Shown here: positions 34,750 to 61,665 of the stretch, piece by piece | Position numbering within the stretch: position 1 is the stretch's first letter | How the letters are laid out: each line of letters begins with the position of its first letter | Assembly (NCBI GenBank): GCA_014529385.2 | Contig: CM043948.1 | Span: forward strand, 20,955,951 to 21,019,950 | Origin: Adiantum capillus-veneris | Lineage: Eukaryota; Streptophyta; Polypodiopsida; Polypodiales; Pteridaceae | Direction: 5' to 3' | DNA length: 64,000 nucleotides | The notes under the pieces: model-generated | Told to the model about the DNA's origin: nothing | The model's database searches: none | What the model saw: only the letters and a program-made list of their open reading frames with translations | Translations under genes and position numbers: made by a program

Positions 34750-36090
34750 ATGGCTGACAATAATCAAGAGAGTAGAATGAACATTGATAGCTTTGATTTC
34801 GCACATGAAGGTGCTAATGATGATGCTCCCATGTTTGTGAATTATCTCGTCGCTAGGTTGCAGCAAGCTATGGGCAACCCTGCTTTGCAAGCCGAAGTTA
34901 CTCAACAACTTCGTGCTTATGGAATTTCCCTTCCTCTCCCAGAGGAGAGAGAGCTTAGGAGGCCTCTTGAAGAGACCCCCAAAAGAAGACTCTCTCCCAT
35001 TCGAGAGGAGGAATCCAAAGAGAAAGAAAGCAATGAAAGTCTAAGTTCTTCTGAAGAGGTGGCTCCACGAAGACGGCGGTCTAGACGATCGCCTACTCCT
35101 CCCAAGAGGAAAAGAGCAACCTATAGTCCTTCTCCTCATCACTCTAAAAGGCAAGAGAGGAAACAAAGGAAGAAAAGGGCTAGGAAGAGGTCACCCTCTT
35201 CTCCTTCTTGTTCACCTTCCTCCTCTTCCGATGAAAGTTATGGCTATTCTCCTAGAGAATACAAGAGGGGAGGACATCGCAAATCATTTCCTGCATGCCG
35301 AAGGTCACAAAAGCTAAAGAAGTTCAAGGAGGGAGGAAAGAGTATCTCTTTTCTCACCTACGATGGCACCTTTGGTGCTACCGACAAAGTGTTGGCCTTC
35401 ATCCAGCAATTTGATGCGGCTTTTGGGGACGAGGGCTTCACAGAGTCCTCCAAGCTACGCCATGTAGCTATGCACTTCCAAAAATCAGCTCGTCAATGGT
35501 GGGCTAGCCTTCGTGGCAATGGAGAAGCCCCAAAGACATGGAAAAATCTACGAGTTTCCATCATGAAGCAATTTCTTCCAAGCGATACTAAAGATAAAGT
35601 TCTTACCGAATGGCGTGGCTTGAAGCTTCTCTCTCATGAGTCTATCAACAAGTATGTAGACAAGTTTTGGGATTTACATCTCAAAGCTACTGTCTTTCAA
35701 AAGATAGACTTTGCCGAGCAAAGACAGCAATTCTGTGCGGGATTACCTGAAGAGATGGCCGAATACATCAACTCTTAACGGCCTGGTACTATTACCGAAG
35801 TAATCCATCACACCATGGTTGCTTCACACATCAATTTCCATCAAGGGGCTAGACGTAATGTCAAGTCCATAGAAAACAAAGATAAAAATGATGCAAAGGG
35901 GAAATCCAAAGCTCAAAATAATTCCGAAGGCACTTCCAACAACAACAATAACAACAACAAAAATCGGTCCAAGGAGAAGGGAGTTTACAAAGGTAAAAAC
36001 AAACTCTCTCCTGAAGAGCTTGAAGCTTTTCGCAAGGACCATAAATGTTTCAAGTGTGGGGAGCAAGGACATGGCTATCGTTCTTGCCCC
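34750..36090 (+). pseudogene. chromovirus Gag with SR-rich basic region and zinc knuckle
   Basis: The ATG at 34750 opens MADNNQESRMNIDSFDF. Residues about 75-190 are very rich in Arg, Ser, Lys and Pro (RRRRSRRSPTPPKRKR, KQRKKRARKRSPSSPS), like an SR protein or a strong nuclear localisation region. This is followed by a standard capsid-type gag domain (about 195-340: TYDGTFGATDKVLAFIQQF, SARQWWASLRG, EWRGLKLLSHESI, CAGLPEEMAEYI). A TAA at 35776 stops the frame. It continues in the same frame through a basic, Asn-rich linker to the zinc knuckle CFKCGEQGHGYRSC (about 36049-36090). Confidence 0.88.
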
Positions 36091-36600
36091 AAGAAGAATA
36101 CTTGCAATGAGACTCCTAGGGCTTCCACCATCGAAGCTCCAAAAGAGGATGCTCATTGCAAAGGATCATCACTCTCCTATGCTTGGGGAAAGGTAAGAGA
36201 GCATGATGCCTTCATCTTGTTTGACCCTGGCTCTACTCTCAACTTCATATCAATAGAGTTGGCCACCAAGTTGGGCATTCAAGCTTTTGAGATGGGAGAT
36301 ATAGTAACAGCTGATGAAGCTTTCAAGGGACAACAAGCCTCCGTTACTCCCTTGATTGGGAAGTTGAGGCTTCATGTCTAAAGTTATGTCGACAAAGAAG
36401 ACTTCTTCATCTCTCCTCTCCAACATCAGGATGTTATCCTAGGGGCACCATGGTTTGATCGCATGGCTGCCAACATGAAGTTCCCTGAAAGGAGAATTTA
36501 CTTCACCTACAGGGGAAAGAACATGTATATAGATGCTAGTGAGCGTGGTTGCACTATTCCACTTGTAAATCGTCTTTCTGTTGATAAATCAATGAAGAGC
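36091..36600 (+). pseudogene. chromovirus protease (DPG active-site loop)
   Basis: The domain has the retropepsin layout: ILFDPGSTLNFISIELA (Asp at about 36223), LIGKLRLHV, and after a TAA at 36379 in the same frame VILGAPWFDRMAANM. The usual D-S/T-G loop reads D-P-G, which would be expected to weaken or abolish catalysis, although the aspartate itself is present. The flap region is not clear. Confidence 0.78.
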
Positions 36601-36639
36601 TCAGTTTCTGCGTACATGATTTATGTCAAAGAGTCTCTA

Positions 36640-38120
36640 AAAGCTAATAATGTTTCATCAAATGAAAATGATAGGAATCAAGAAGAGTTAGACTTGTCTA
36701 CTTTTCTAAAAGGATTCCAAGATGTGTTCATCGATGATATCCCTATGGACCTACCTCCAAAACGAGGGGATGATGACCATCGTATTGAGCTCCTTCCAGG
36801 AAGCTCACCGCCTAACAAACCTCCTTATCGAGTCTCACAAGCTCAACAAGAGGAGATTATGAGGCAAGTACAGGAATTGGTAGACAAAGGGATGGTGAGG
36901 CCTAGTTCCTCTCCCTTTTGTTCTCCAGTCCTTTTAGTGCAAAAGAAAGATGGTACATACCGTATGTGTGTGGACTATCGAGCACTAAACCATATCACTA
37001 TCAAAAACAGATTTCCCGTGCCTCGGGTAGAAGATCTGTTTGATAAGCTACAAGGCTCTACCTACTTCAGTAGGATTGACCTTAAGAATGGCTATCATCA
37101 AATAAGGATAGTGGATGAAGATATCCTAAAGACCGCGTTTCGCACAACATTTGGTCTTTATGAATATCTAGTCATGCCTTTTGGCTTGACTAATGCACCA
37201 TCTACTTTCAATCGTCTCATGGAGAAAACTTTTAGACCATATCGTAAATTCACTGGAGTGTTCTTTGATTATATCATCATCTACTCCAAATCTTTGGAGA
37301 AACATAAGCAACATCTCCAAGTGATTTTTCAAGCCTTGAGGGAAAACAAACTTTTTCTCAACCAAAAGAAAAGTGAATTCTTCCTTGAAGAGATTCAATA
37401 TCTAGGTCATATTATCTCTTACGATGGTATTCGTATGGATCCATCAAAGTTAGAGGTAATAAAATCATGGCCTAACCCAAGGAATCTACATGAGCTAAGA
37501 AGCTTTATTGGTATGTGTGCATACTATAGACGCTTCATAGCAAAATTCTCTCAAGTAGCAGGACCACTACACGACTTAACAAAGAAGAACGTTAAGTTTG
37601 TATGGACTGCTAAGGAGCAAAATGCTTTTGAAAAACTCAAAGAGAAGCTTACTTCCCAACCAGTCCTCGTGCTTCCGGATCTCTCAAAACCATTTGAGGT
37701 CCAATGTGACGCTTGTGGTAATTGCCTTGGAGCGGTTTTGCTTCAAGAAGGGCATGCCATAGCATATGAGAGCCGAAGGCTCAATAGTGATGAACGAGTC
37801 TTGGGCATTTATGAGAAAGAGCTTTTAGTTGTTCTACATGCCCTAGATACATGGAAGCACTACCTATTGGGGACTCCATTTATCCTACGAACCGACCACC
37901 AAAGTCTCAAGTATTTCATGACGCAAACCAAACTTTCCGACAAACAAATGAGGTGGGCAAATTTTCTTTCGCAATTTAATTTCCATATTGCTCACATAGC
38001 TGGTAAGCACAATCAAGTTGCCGATGCACTTTCACGACGACCAAAAGTTAATGCGGTGTCTATAGCTACTCACAATGATCTATCCTCTATGATAGATGAG
38101 TATGCTACTGACCCTGACTT
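36640..38120 (+). pseudogene. chromovirus reverse transcriptase and RNase H with mutated RT active site
   Basis: RT shows VRPSSSPFCSPVLLVQKKDG, MCVDYRALNHITIKNRFPVP, YFSRIDLKNGYHQIR and VMPFGLTNAPSTFNRLM. The active-site box that should read F-x-D-D is FFDY (37264-37275): the second catalytic aspartate is tyrosine (codon TAT at 37270). RNase H keeps its acidic residues: VQCDACGNCLG, YEKELLVVLHAL, RTDHQSLKYF, QVADALSRRP. The frame is otherwise open here, part of an 885-codon stretch from 36463 to 39120. Confidence 0.92.
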
Positions 38121-39120
38121 TAGAGACATAATGTCAGCCCTTGCTTTGGGGAAGAAAGAGGAACCATTCACCTTGCAGGATGGTTATCTTCTCCACGGCA
38201 ATAGGCTATGTGTTACCCATTCCCTTCGTGAGAAGGTTATGTATGAATCCCATGCTCCTCCATATGCAGGGCATAGAGGTATTCAACCTACTCTCCGAGG
38301 AGTAGAGACGTATTTCTATTGGCCTACCATGAAAGTGGACATACAAGAGTATGTTTCAAAATGTGTAGTATGCCAAAAGACCAAGTATGATAGAGGGAAG
38401 CAACCTGGATTACTCCAGCCATTGCCTATTCCAAATTCACCATGGGAGAGTATATCCATGGATTTCATCTTTGGATTACCCAAGTCTATCCATGGGAATA
38501 CAGGAATATGGACAATAGTCGACAGGTTTAGCAAGCAAGCACATTTTATTCCTGTCAAAAAGACTATTAAGGCACATCAAATGGCAACTCTCTTCATATC
38601 TCAGATTTTCAAGCACCATGGATTACCCACATCCATCGTGTCAGATAGAGATCCTAGAATGACCAGTAATTTCTGGAAAGGTCTCTTTGAAAATCTAGGA
38701 ACAAGATTGAATTTCTCTTCGGCCTATCACCCACAAACGGATGGCCAAAGTGAGATAGCCAATCTTACGATACTCGATCTACTCAAGACTTATGTTACCG
38801 AAGTAGATCAACGCTCACAATGGGAAAAGTATTTACCTCTAGTAGAGTATGCCTACAATAATACTGTACATACTTCTACGGGGAAAGCACCTTTCGAGAT
38901 CATAGAGGGAAGACCTAAAAGTCCCTTGCTACTCAAAGTACATGGGAAGATCTTCGCCGCCGATGAGTATAGCCGTGACCTACAAGAATCTTTTCAAAAG
39001 ATTAGGGAGGCTATAGCCATCTCTCAACAAAGGCAAAAAGCTGCTGCTGATAAGCACAGAAGAGCCTTAATGTTCAAAGAAAATGATTGGGCTTACTCAA
39101 GTTTCCTAAGGCTCGATTAA
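38121..39120 (+). pseudogene. chromovirus integrase
   Basis: Inserts the cDNA into the host genome. The zinc region has His-His-Cys-Cys spacing (YAGHRGIQPT onward to CVVCQKTKYD). The catalytic triad is intact: Asp in ISMDFIFGLP, Asp in VSDRDPRM and Glu in GQSEIANLT. The C-terminal GPY/F-type part runs out of frame at about 39090; the plus-strand frame ends at the TAA at 39118. Confidence 0.9.
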
Positions 39121-39539
39121 GGCAAACGACGGGCAAAAATCCTACGGGCCATCAAAAGTATTATGCTAAACTAGCAAAAAGATACTATGGTCCTTTCCAA
39201 ATCTTGAAGCCCATCAATGAGACGGCTTATCAACTCAAGTTGCCCAACCATTGGCTTATACACAATGCCTTTCATGTAAGCCTACTTAAGCCCTACAAAG
39301 GAGAGCCACCAACTGAACCAATTATTGAAGACCCTCCCGAAGTTGAAGACCAAGAAGAGGTGCTACAACCCGAAGTTGTCCTTCGGCATGAAGACAAGGT
39401 ACTACGACATGGTAAGATAATCCGACGGTATCTTATTAAGTTCAAAAATTATCCTTTTGAAGATGCTAAATGGATGCAAGGAGTACAACTTAAGGATAGT
39501 ATGAACCTTGTCAATGCTTACAATGCTACATTAGAGTAA
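39087..39539 (+). pseudogene. integrase C-terminus and chromodomain
   Basis: Shifted by one base against the integrase core. [18 protein letters not shown] and [11 protein letters not shown] are the GPY/F module and its exit. [20 protein letters not shown], followed by [12 protein letters not shown], has the strands and the W-containing end of a chromodomain, although the first aromatic-cage residue is not evident. Chromodomains guide integration towards particular chromatin. The ORF ends with a TAA at 39537. Confidence 0.85.
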
Positions 39540-39899
39540 GCAAATGTACAACTCTCTTTTAAATGACTCATGTTTTTGTCTTATAAGACTAATCCTCTTT
39601 TTAATTGTGCACAAATTTAACTAGTATGCATGCTTAGAATCATGTTTATGATGACGACGTCTCTCAAACACCAAGTAGAATTTGTCACTCTACTTTGGGA
39701 GAATGAAATGGACTAAAGAGCAGACATGCTTGCGGCAGCTATGTCTTCCAAGCACCAAATGGATTAGTCATCCATCTTGGAAAGATGTCGTAGGGTAAAA
39801 AAGGGATCCTCTACCCGCTAAGTACGATTGACTAATGACTAAGGCTTTATCTCTTCTACCTCATAGTCGAGGACGACTATGATTTCAAGAGAGAGGTAA
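39540..39899 (+). other. chromovirus 3' untranslated region and purine tract
   Basis: No coding sequence. AAGAGAGAGGTAA directly precedes the right LTR (about 39887-39899) and serves as the plus-strand primer region. Confidence 0.75.
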
Positions 39900-41504
39900 T
39901 GTCATAAAATCTAATATCTAACCAACCCAAATGATTTTCTCATATTAAATTGATCACTTAATGTGGGAGAATAAATGGGAACAAGTGTTAAGATATAGAT
40001 ATGTGCTTATAGATCTATCTCAGCACGGGGCCAATAGTAAAGGGGCCCAAATGGGAGATGGTCTATCAAGAGCAAGGCTAACCAATGGAGCATAAGACCT
40101 TAGGGTTAGTTTCATTGAAGACCTCCAATAATGTGTGTAAAAGTCCTTTGACCTTAGGTAAGCTAGGGCTGAGCTTGAGGTGGGAACCCGGCCCAAGCTC
40201 AAGGTGCTTGTCGTGCTTGAGGTGCTTGTCCTGCTTGAGGTGCTTGATTAAGATGCTTGAGGTGCTTGACTTGGTGCATGATTAAGGTGCTTGAGGTGCC
40301 TTGAGAAGCTTGCTTGAGATGCTTGTGGGAACACCCCCTACTTCAAGTGCTTAGTCATGCTTGATGACTAAGGGGCTTGCTCATCGAAAGTCAAAAATAT
40401 CCCTACAAGGAGGGGGGCGAGCCTACAAGGGGGGGGGGGGGGGGATGAGAGAGAACACACATACACACACAAGGGAAGCCCCAGCTTGAAGAGGCAGCAA
40501 GGACACTTGTCAAGTTCCTCCCCATGTTGCCCTCATGGTGTGCCTGAAGCCTATCGGTTGGCCACCCAAGGGGTCCAATGATAATTTAGGATATTTAATT
40601 AATTGATTTTGCATTTATCAAGTCTTCTCTCTCAAAGGGGAAAGGGGGACACTTGTCCCAAGGCTACCCATGTTGCTTGTAATGGCTCCTGCTTGTGATT
40701 GGCTAGGCCTGGAGGGGTCCAATGAGCTTCAAGCATGAGCTACAAGGGGGGGTCGACCCAAGCAAGCTAGGGGGGGTGCTTAGGGGGTATACTCACCCAC
40801 ACACACTCACAAACACTCTCATTGTGTACTATGCAAAGTGCAAGAACTCCCTCTCCTTCTCCAAGCAAGTAGGGGTTGAGAGCCTGCACCTGCACCAACA
40901 CTCTTGGCTATGGAGTGCAAATCCATCCAAGAGCCATGCTTCAATGCTTAAGCTTGCCATCTATTTCTTCTTCATTACTATGCTATTATGTATGCTAGCA
41001 CAAGAGTTATGATAAGTGAGGATTTAACTCTTTCTTGTATGAAATGTTTCTTCTTCCTCTTCCCTACCCTCATTCCCTGCTAGCTCTCTCCACCTTCGAA
41101 GGTGTTTGAGGTCTTGGGACTGAGGCTTGGTATAGTTAAAGCTTTCTTCAAGTTTAGGTTATGCTATGATGGTGATGCATGAAGCTTTCCATCTTCATTG
41201 CTTCACCTAGGTCACAAGGAACACAAAGAATGTATTGTAACAAGTCTCTCTTTATGGGAGAAATCATAATACAAATGCCTATTGGAGGGGGGACCGGCTC
41301 CACATAAATCCGGTCCTCAACTGTTGTCATGTTCTCTAAATTCTCTCTCTCTTGCAAAAGTATTGTCCATGCCAAGTTAAATAATTGCTATAATTATGTT
41401 GCTATCTTCAATTATGTCTACCCGCTATGCTCACAAAATCATTTCTTGAAAGTACTCTCATTAAATTCCGCTACTCTCAAATTGAATAGGCAAATTCCAT
41501 TACA
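39900..41504 (+). repeat. 3' LTR of chromovirus
   Basis: It starts TGTCATAAAATC and ends CATTACA. It differs from the left LTR by scattered substitutions, a shorter minisatellite and a much shorter CA tract. Confidence 0.92.
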
Positions 41505-41743
41505 CATACTGAAATCCAAAGTTAAGCCAGAGACGAAGGACCATTGTATGCATGGTAATTTGATTAGAATTTTAGAAAGCTTCTAAGTTGACAAGGAAGA
41601 ATTTATTCAAGGAAATATATACTATTATAAAAGAGGGAGGGATTCTGATCCCCTCCCCCAAACAGGTGTCAAGTCCTTCTATCTCCGACAGTGTGGCTTG
41701 CAGCTCATTGCACTCAAACAGAAAGATAAGGACTGAACGAAGA

Positions 41744-41845
<102 letters not shown>

Positions 41846-42111
41846 TAGTTAAGCTAAACTATAATAAGATTGACCTAGAAGAAGTCAAGTCCATACGAGC
41901 TTTCGAACAACACCCCCTTGCCCATGTAGCAAACATGTGATGAAAGTGCAACAGTCAAATATCGAGTTGCAAGTACATAGTGAAAGGACACTTTAAAGAG
42001 AAGACAAACGCAAATGTACCAAAGTGAAGTAGAGCACTAAGAGCATTGAGCACCTCTTTATATGGACACAAAAATTCTTTTTACTTCCACCTCGATAGTT
42101 CTTTCCATTTC

Positions 42112-42720
42112 CTTTTTTTTTTTTTGGGCAAAACTCACAATGATGAGTGGATTCTATTAACAGATCCAAAACAATTACATTCGTGTCATGTTCGTGACGA
42201 GCCATGACCACTTCAATGGATCCTAGATACATCGGTTGATGGGGGAGACATCCCTTGACCATAGATGATCTCACACATTCATCTTTGCATGTCCATTAAT
42301 ACGGCCTCCAAGGTCCTGTTCTGCTTCTCTGAGTTCTTTTGCTTTCCAATGGCGATGATTGTTATCCTGCTTTCTTGGACTATCTCTGCAAACTTAGCTA
42401 CATCCAGGGAGTTCTCGAAGATCCGACCATTCCTTGTCTTCCAAATGTGTTTAAAGTAGCAATACCTCACGATTTGCGTAGCAATGAGCAGTGCATGGCT
42501 CTTGAACGTCTTCCCTCCCAAGAAGAGTTCGTACTTGAAAAAACCTATTTTCCACATCTTTTGGATCCATTTGCAGATCTTGCTTGCAAGACCACAGATT
42601 GTCCTTGAACAGATGAGAAAGGTCTTCGCAAGCCGTTTTACATTGCAATCGTGTAGCTGGATCAATTCTCCTAGCAAGGTCTTTCCATTTCCTAAACTCA
42701 CCCTTCGCTTAGGCGCTTAA
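42112..42720 (-). pseudogene. LINE 3' end: RT C-terminal zinc-binding region and tail
   Basis: A 140-codon minus-strand frame (42701-42279) reads KTFLICSRTICGLASKICKW, QIVRYCYFKHIWKTRNGRIF and FAEIVQESRITIIAIGKQK. Overlapping frames give QCKTACEDLSHLFK. These are the final segments of plant LINE polyproteins after the reverse transcriptase. The tail (42160-42112 on the minus strand) reads CACTCATCATTGTGAGTTTT followed by GCCC and an A run, as in the other LINE and SINE tails of this window. The copy is 5'-truncated. Confidence 0.72.
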
Positions 42721-43374
42721 AATGTTTGAAAGGATTTTTATTTTTCCTAGATTGGAGAGACCTAATAACATGTGTAAGATCATTTTGGCCACTAGTTTTG
42801 AAAGGAGTTTCCACATAGACAAACCCAATTGAGGATCACAACGTCCATCGATCGTTTTGTGAACCCACCCATATAAGCACCAAAAGTGAAGCTACGTCCC
42901 TGTCACACATATCCGCCCAAACGTGTCGCAAATGTGATGGCAAAACGGCATTGGCTAGTAGGTATGTCCGTTAGAGCTCGAAGCTAGCTGGCCTTACCCC
43001 CTCGCCCACGAGGACACAAGCAAAACTCAGCACACAGAAGAGGTTTGAACTATACGTATCTTGCACATGCTGCACTTTGTTGGTGATCACTTTTGCGAAA
43101 AGAACTATTACACTTGTTTATCCAGTGCAAGTGCTCAAACAGGTTCTTCTTTAGCATGTCCACCGCCTATGTGTGACATAGGCCTTATCAATGGAGACGA
43201 ATTAAAAGGGGCGTTTAGCATTTGATTGGACGAGAGGGGGCCTCTTTACCAAATAAGGAAGCTGGAGACGTGGGGAGAATAGCTGGCGTCTAGCGGAGCA
43301 GAATCAAGGAGCGGCATCTACAACGTCGAGCCAAAAACAGAGAGCAGGAGCGAGAAGAGAGGGACGTGCCCTTG
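42721..43374. other. upstream region of the P450 gene
   Basis: No coding sequence. GC content rises towards the gene start. Apart from the TATA-like box below, no regulatory motif can be supported by eye. Confidence 0.5.
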
Positions 43375-43384
43375 TATATATTAA
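43375..43384 (+). promoter_or_regulatory. TATA-like box of the P450 gene
   Basis: TATATATTAA lies about 55-65 bases before the ATG at 43440, leaving room for a short 5' leader. It is the only good TATA match close upstream. Confidence 0.5.
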
Positions 43385-43439
43385 AGACTGGAGAGCTACG
43401 ACTAATTTACTACAGTAGTTGAAGAGTGACGTGAAGAAC

Positions 43440-58184
<14,745 letters not shown>

Positions 58185-58501
58185 AATAGTCTTATGAGAG
58201 TAGCCTTTCACTGCAAAGCACGACGGTGACCTCTGTGGTCGTCCTCGAGTCCTGAATGTACTTCCCCAGCGTCATGTCTCCCTGTTCAATGCTCAATGCA
58301 AGTCGTCTCACTTGGTTTTCGTGATAGCAATGGTCATCGCATCAATTTTTATGCACGGAAACACAATTTTCACAACCTCTCTCTCTCCAACGCAAGCAGT
58401 GTATGTGATTTCTCTCTTGCTTGTGTATTGTAGGGGGGGGGGGAAGCAAATCCCTTTGGCAATGCCTTTGGGCAGGTAGGGGAGCGTCCATGAAAGACAG
58501 T

Positions 58502-58844
<343 letters not shown>

Positions 58845-58880
58845 TAGATTTTATTATCGTCCTCGGAGGTCAAATATGAC

Positions 58881-59429
58881 CTATGGGACCAAAGTTACAT
58901 GTGATGTAGTATGTGTATGGCTGATGAGTGACTCTCGATGCTCCAAAATTGTAGTGATGAGAGTCGCAATGGAGAGCCCACACTTTGGCTGGGAGAGGAA
59001 AGTGTGTAGGTCTAAGTTATGGCTGAAAATGTGAGAGAAGCAAGTTTGGATGTGATCAAAAGCTGAGCACTCTAGTAGTGTGTGGTACTCAGACTCTCGA
59101 ACTTGCAGTGAGCATAATGTGCACAATCGATTTGACTCTTCTCCATTGCCCCAACGCCCTATCTCGCATCGAAGGAAATGGGAGCTAAGCCGAATTGCTG
59201 CGATAGTGCGTATCGCGGACAAGGAAATGGGAGCTAAGCCGAATTGCTGCGATAGTGCGTATCGCAGACAAGGGAATAGGCTCAAGCATGTAAGTGTGAG
59301 TACGGTTTCCTCTCTCAGCGAAGAACATGGTTTTGTAGTTGGGGGCAATATAGGTGGTGTAATGTATGAAGCGTGACCCACCGGATTTCTCCCAAGCCGT
59401 AATACATTGGCGTTGTAGAAAAGCTTCAT
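58881..59429 (-). pseudogene. LINE ORF2 C-terminal zinc finger
   Basis: The frame carries SAIRTIAAIRLSSHFLRCEI and a Cys/His cluster CTLCSLQVRESEYHTLLEC, the zf-RVT-like end of ORF2. It is out of frame with the RT because of a 49-base tandem duplication (59172-59220 and 59221-59269). Confidence 0.8.
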
Positions 59430-61665
59430 TCACTTGAGAGTCAATTGAAGCATCATGTAGCAAGTGTAATGCATCCCATCTCCCAAACCACTTCTTTATG
59501 TCTTGCATCCATCCTGTGCTCAAGATCTTGCTTTTATGCGTCTTTTGAACTTTTTTGCTTGCTTCCCATGCAATTGTAGGAAGTCGATGTGAGGGGTTTT
59601 GACGCATCTTTATCATGTACTCCACAACCCTTTCCATGCCCATAACCTCAATTGGAAGAGATCCCGACTCAAGAAGTAGGAGCATATATGGTGTTTGTGT
59701 CTTAACTTGGAGAAAGTTTGTAAGAAAACGCTTTTGGACATTCTCAAACTCTTTCCAAGTAGACTTTGAGATGCTCCCGCCCCACACTTCAACTCCATAA
59801 AGAAGAACCGGTGTCACCAATGCATCAAAAAGATACTTCTTGAGAACCCAACACTTGATGTTTCCCGCATTACACATGTTCTCAAATGCATAATATGCTC
59901 TCTTTCCCGCTTCCAAACGACGCATAGCACATTCATGCCACTTGTGATTGGATGGAACCTCAAGGCCAAGGTACTTAAAGCTCTCAACAACTTCAAGTGT
60001 CTCGTTGTTGTACACAATGCATGGCTTCTCCTTATGGTTGGTTTTCACAAGCATAACCTTTGTTTTGGATTCATTTACAATCAGCCCACTATGCAAGCAA
60101 AAGTTCTCAAGGACAACCATAAGCTTTTGTGCATCTTCTAAAGTGTGTGCTAGAAGTACTACTACATCATCCGCATACAACAAAAGCATGATTACCGCAT
60201 TGCAAATAGTGACCTCTTCAATGCCTTCTTCTTGCATAAAGTCAAGTACCATTTGTTCCAATTGATCGATGCATAGACCAAAGAGAGTTGGTGACAATGG
60301 ACATCCTTGTTTAACCCCAATAGTGCTTACAAAAATTTCTGAAATTTCTCTTCCCATGCGCAATTGACAAATCACCTTCTCATAGATTCGAGAAACCGCA
60401 AGCATAAACTCACTTGGCACTTGGAGTTCTTCCATCCTTCTCCACAAATTGTTACGTGGAATCATATCAAAGGCTTTTTTAAAGTCCACAAAACAACAAT
60501 ACAATCGCTTGCCTTTCAACCGACTTTCCTCCATGAGAACACGAAGAGTGACAAGATGATCAATGGTGCTATGGCATTGACGAAAACCCGCTTGTCCCTT
60601 TGCATGCTTGTCATTCTCTTCAGCCCAATCACTCAATTTCATTTCCATTATGCACCCAAATAACTTTGCCATAAGAGACCCAATCATTATAGTCCGGTAG
60701 TTGCTTACATTTTTTACATCCCCTCCTTTATGCAAAGGCTTAACCCAATTAGTACTCCAATCATAAGGCATACCATGTTGAAGTGCAAGGTTGAACATAT
60801 CACACATCCACTCATGGGTAAAATCTCCCGTCCATTTGATCATCTCCGGCTTGATACCTTGAAGATCTCCCGCTTTGCGAGTGGCCAACTTTTCAAGCCC
60901 ACCGCATACATCCTCAATAGTAAAAAAAGACGGCATACATGGGAGTGAACCATAAAATGGCATTTTTTCAGTATTTTCTTGCTCATATAATTGGCTACAA
61001 TGTGTGTACATATCCACTAGACTCAAGTTACCAAAATTCTCAATCCGCTTGCCTCTCAAGTTTCTCCAAAATCTTCGACATGCATGTGCCTTTTCTTGGA
61101 CTTGAAATTCTTGTTGCTTTACTTCCCATCTTCTTCTCTTCTTTTGAATCAATGCCTTGTATGTATGCAAATGACTTTGATAGTTGTCTTTGTCCATAGT
61201 TGCATCAAGCTTTATCAAGGACTTTCGAGCATCTTGACATTCTTTATCAAACCACCTTTTGCGTGATCTATCTTTGTTGATACCATGGAGATGCTTTATG
61301 GCAAAGCATTCTTCCGCACAAGAACAAATAGCTTTTTTGAAAGCTTCCCATTTAGTTTCCAATGGTGCATCACATTGAAGCTTTGTCATCCATAATTTTT
61401 GCTCAACCATTTCAATGTACATTGGTGCCCGTTTGAAATCTATACATAGTGATAACTTCTCTTTTCTTTGGTTGAGATTATCATGCTTAGTTGCTTCTCC
61501 ACATGAAAGGTCAATACATAAGGTGCGATGGTCAGATTCCGGGGTCCATTGACCAAACATAAAACTCTTTATGCGATACATGATGGCTTCAGAGAGTAGC
61601 ATATAGTCAATCACACTATCCCCATTATGTCTTCTACATGTAAATCCATTGGTTCCACTCCACAA
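59185..61665 (-). pseudogene. LINE ORF2: endonuclease end and reverse transcriptase
   Basis: An 826-codon frame. It starts at the last part of the endonuclease (RRHNGDSVIDYMLLSEA, then ESDHRTLCIDLS with the conserved SDH). It continues through a linker to an RT with AKLFGCIMEMKLSDWAEE, QAGFRQCHSTIDHLVTLRVL, CFVDFKKAFDMIPR, STIGVKQGCPLSPTLF and the active site LLLYADDVVVLL. The thumb region with NESKTKVMLV and FKYLGLEV follows. All RT catalytic aspartates are present. It runs into the 49-bp duplication at its end. Confidence 0.92.

Larger units (their letters stand above)
32711..41504 (+). mobile_element. Ty3/gypsy chromovirus, nearly full length
   Basis: The 1.6-kb LTRs (32711-34335 and 39900-41504) are almost the same over long stretches. 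The element has an initiator tRNA-Met primer site, one gag-pol frame with a terminal chromodomain, and a purine tract. Flanking pentamers are CATGC and CATAC, a target duplication with one change. Two in-frame stops, one frameshift and an altered RT active site make it non-autonomous, although the LTR similarity says it moved recently. It was probably mobilised by enzymes of a sister copy. Confidence 0.92.

Noticed and set aside
43419-43439. Upstream extension of P450 exon 1 from a TTG
   Set aside because: The first ATG in frame is at 43440 and is directly followed by a normal membrane anchor. Plants rarely start at TTG.
60364-60663. Plus-strand ORFs across the LINE (also 60730-61266, 61812-62060 and 62838-63317)
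   Set aside because: They are antisense shadows of the strongly supported minus-strand ORF2 and ORF1.
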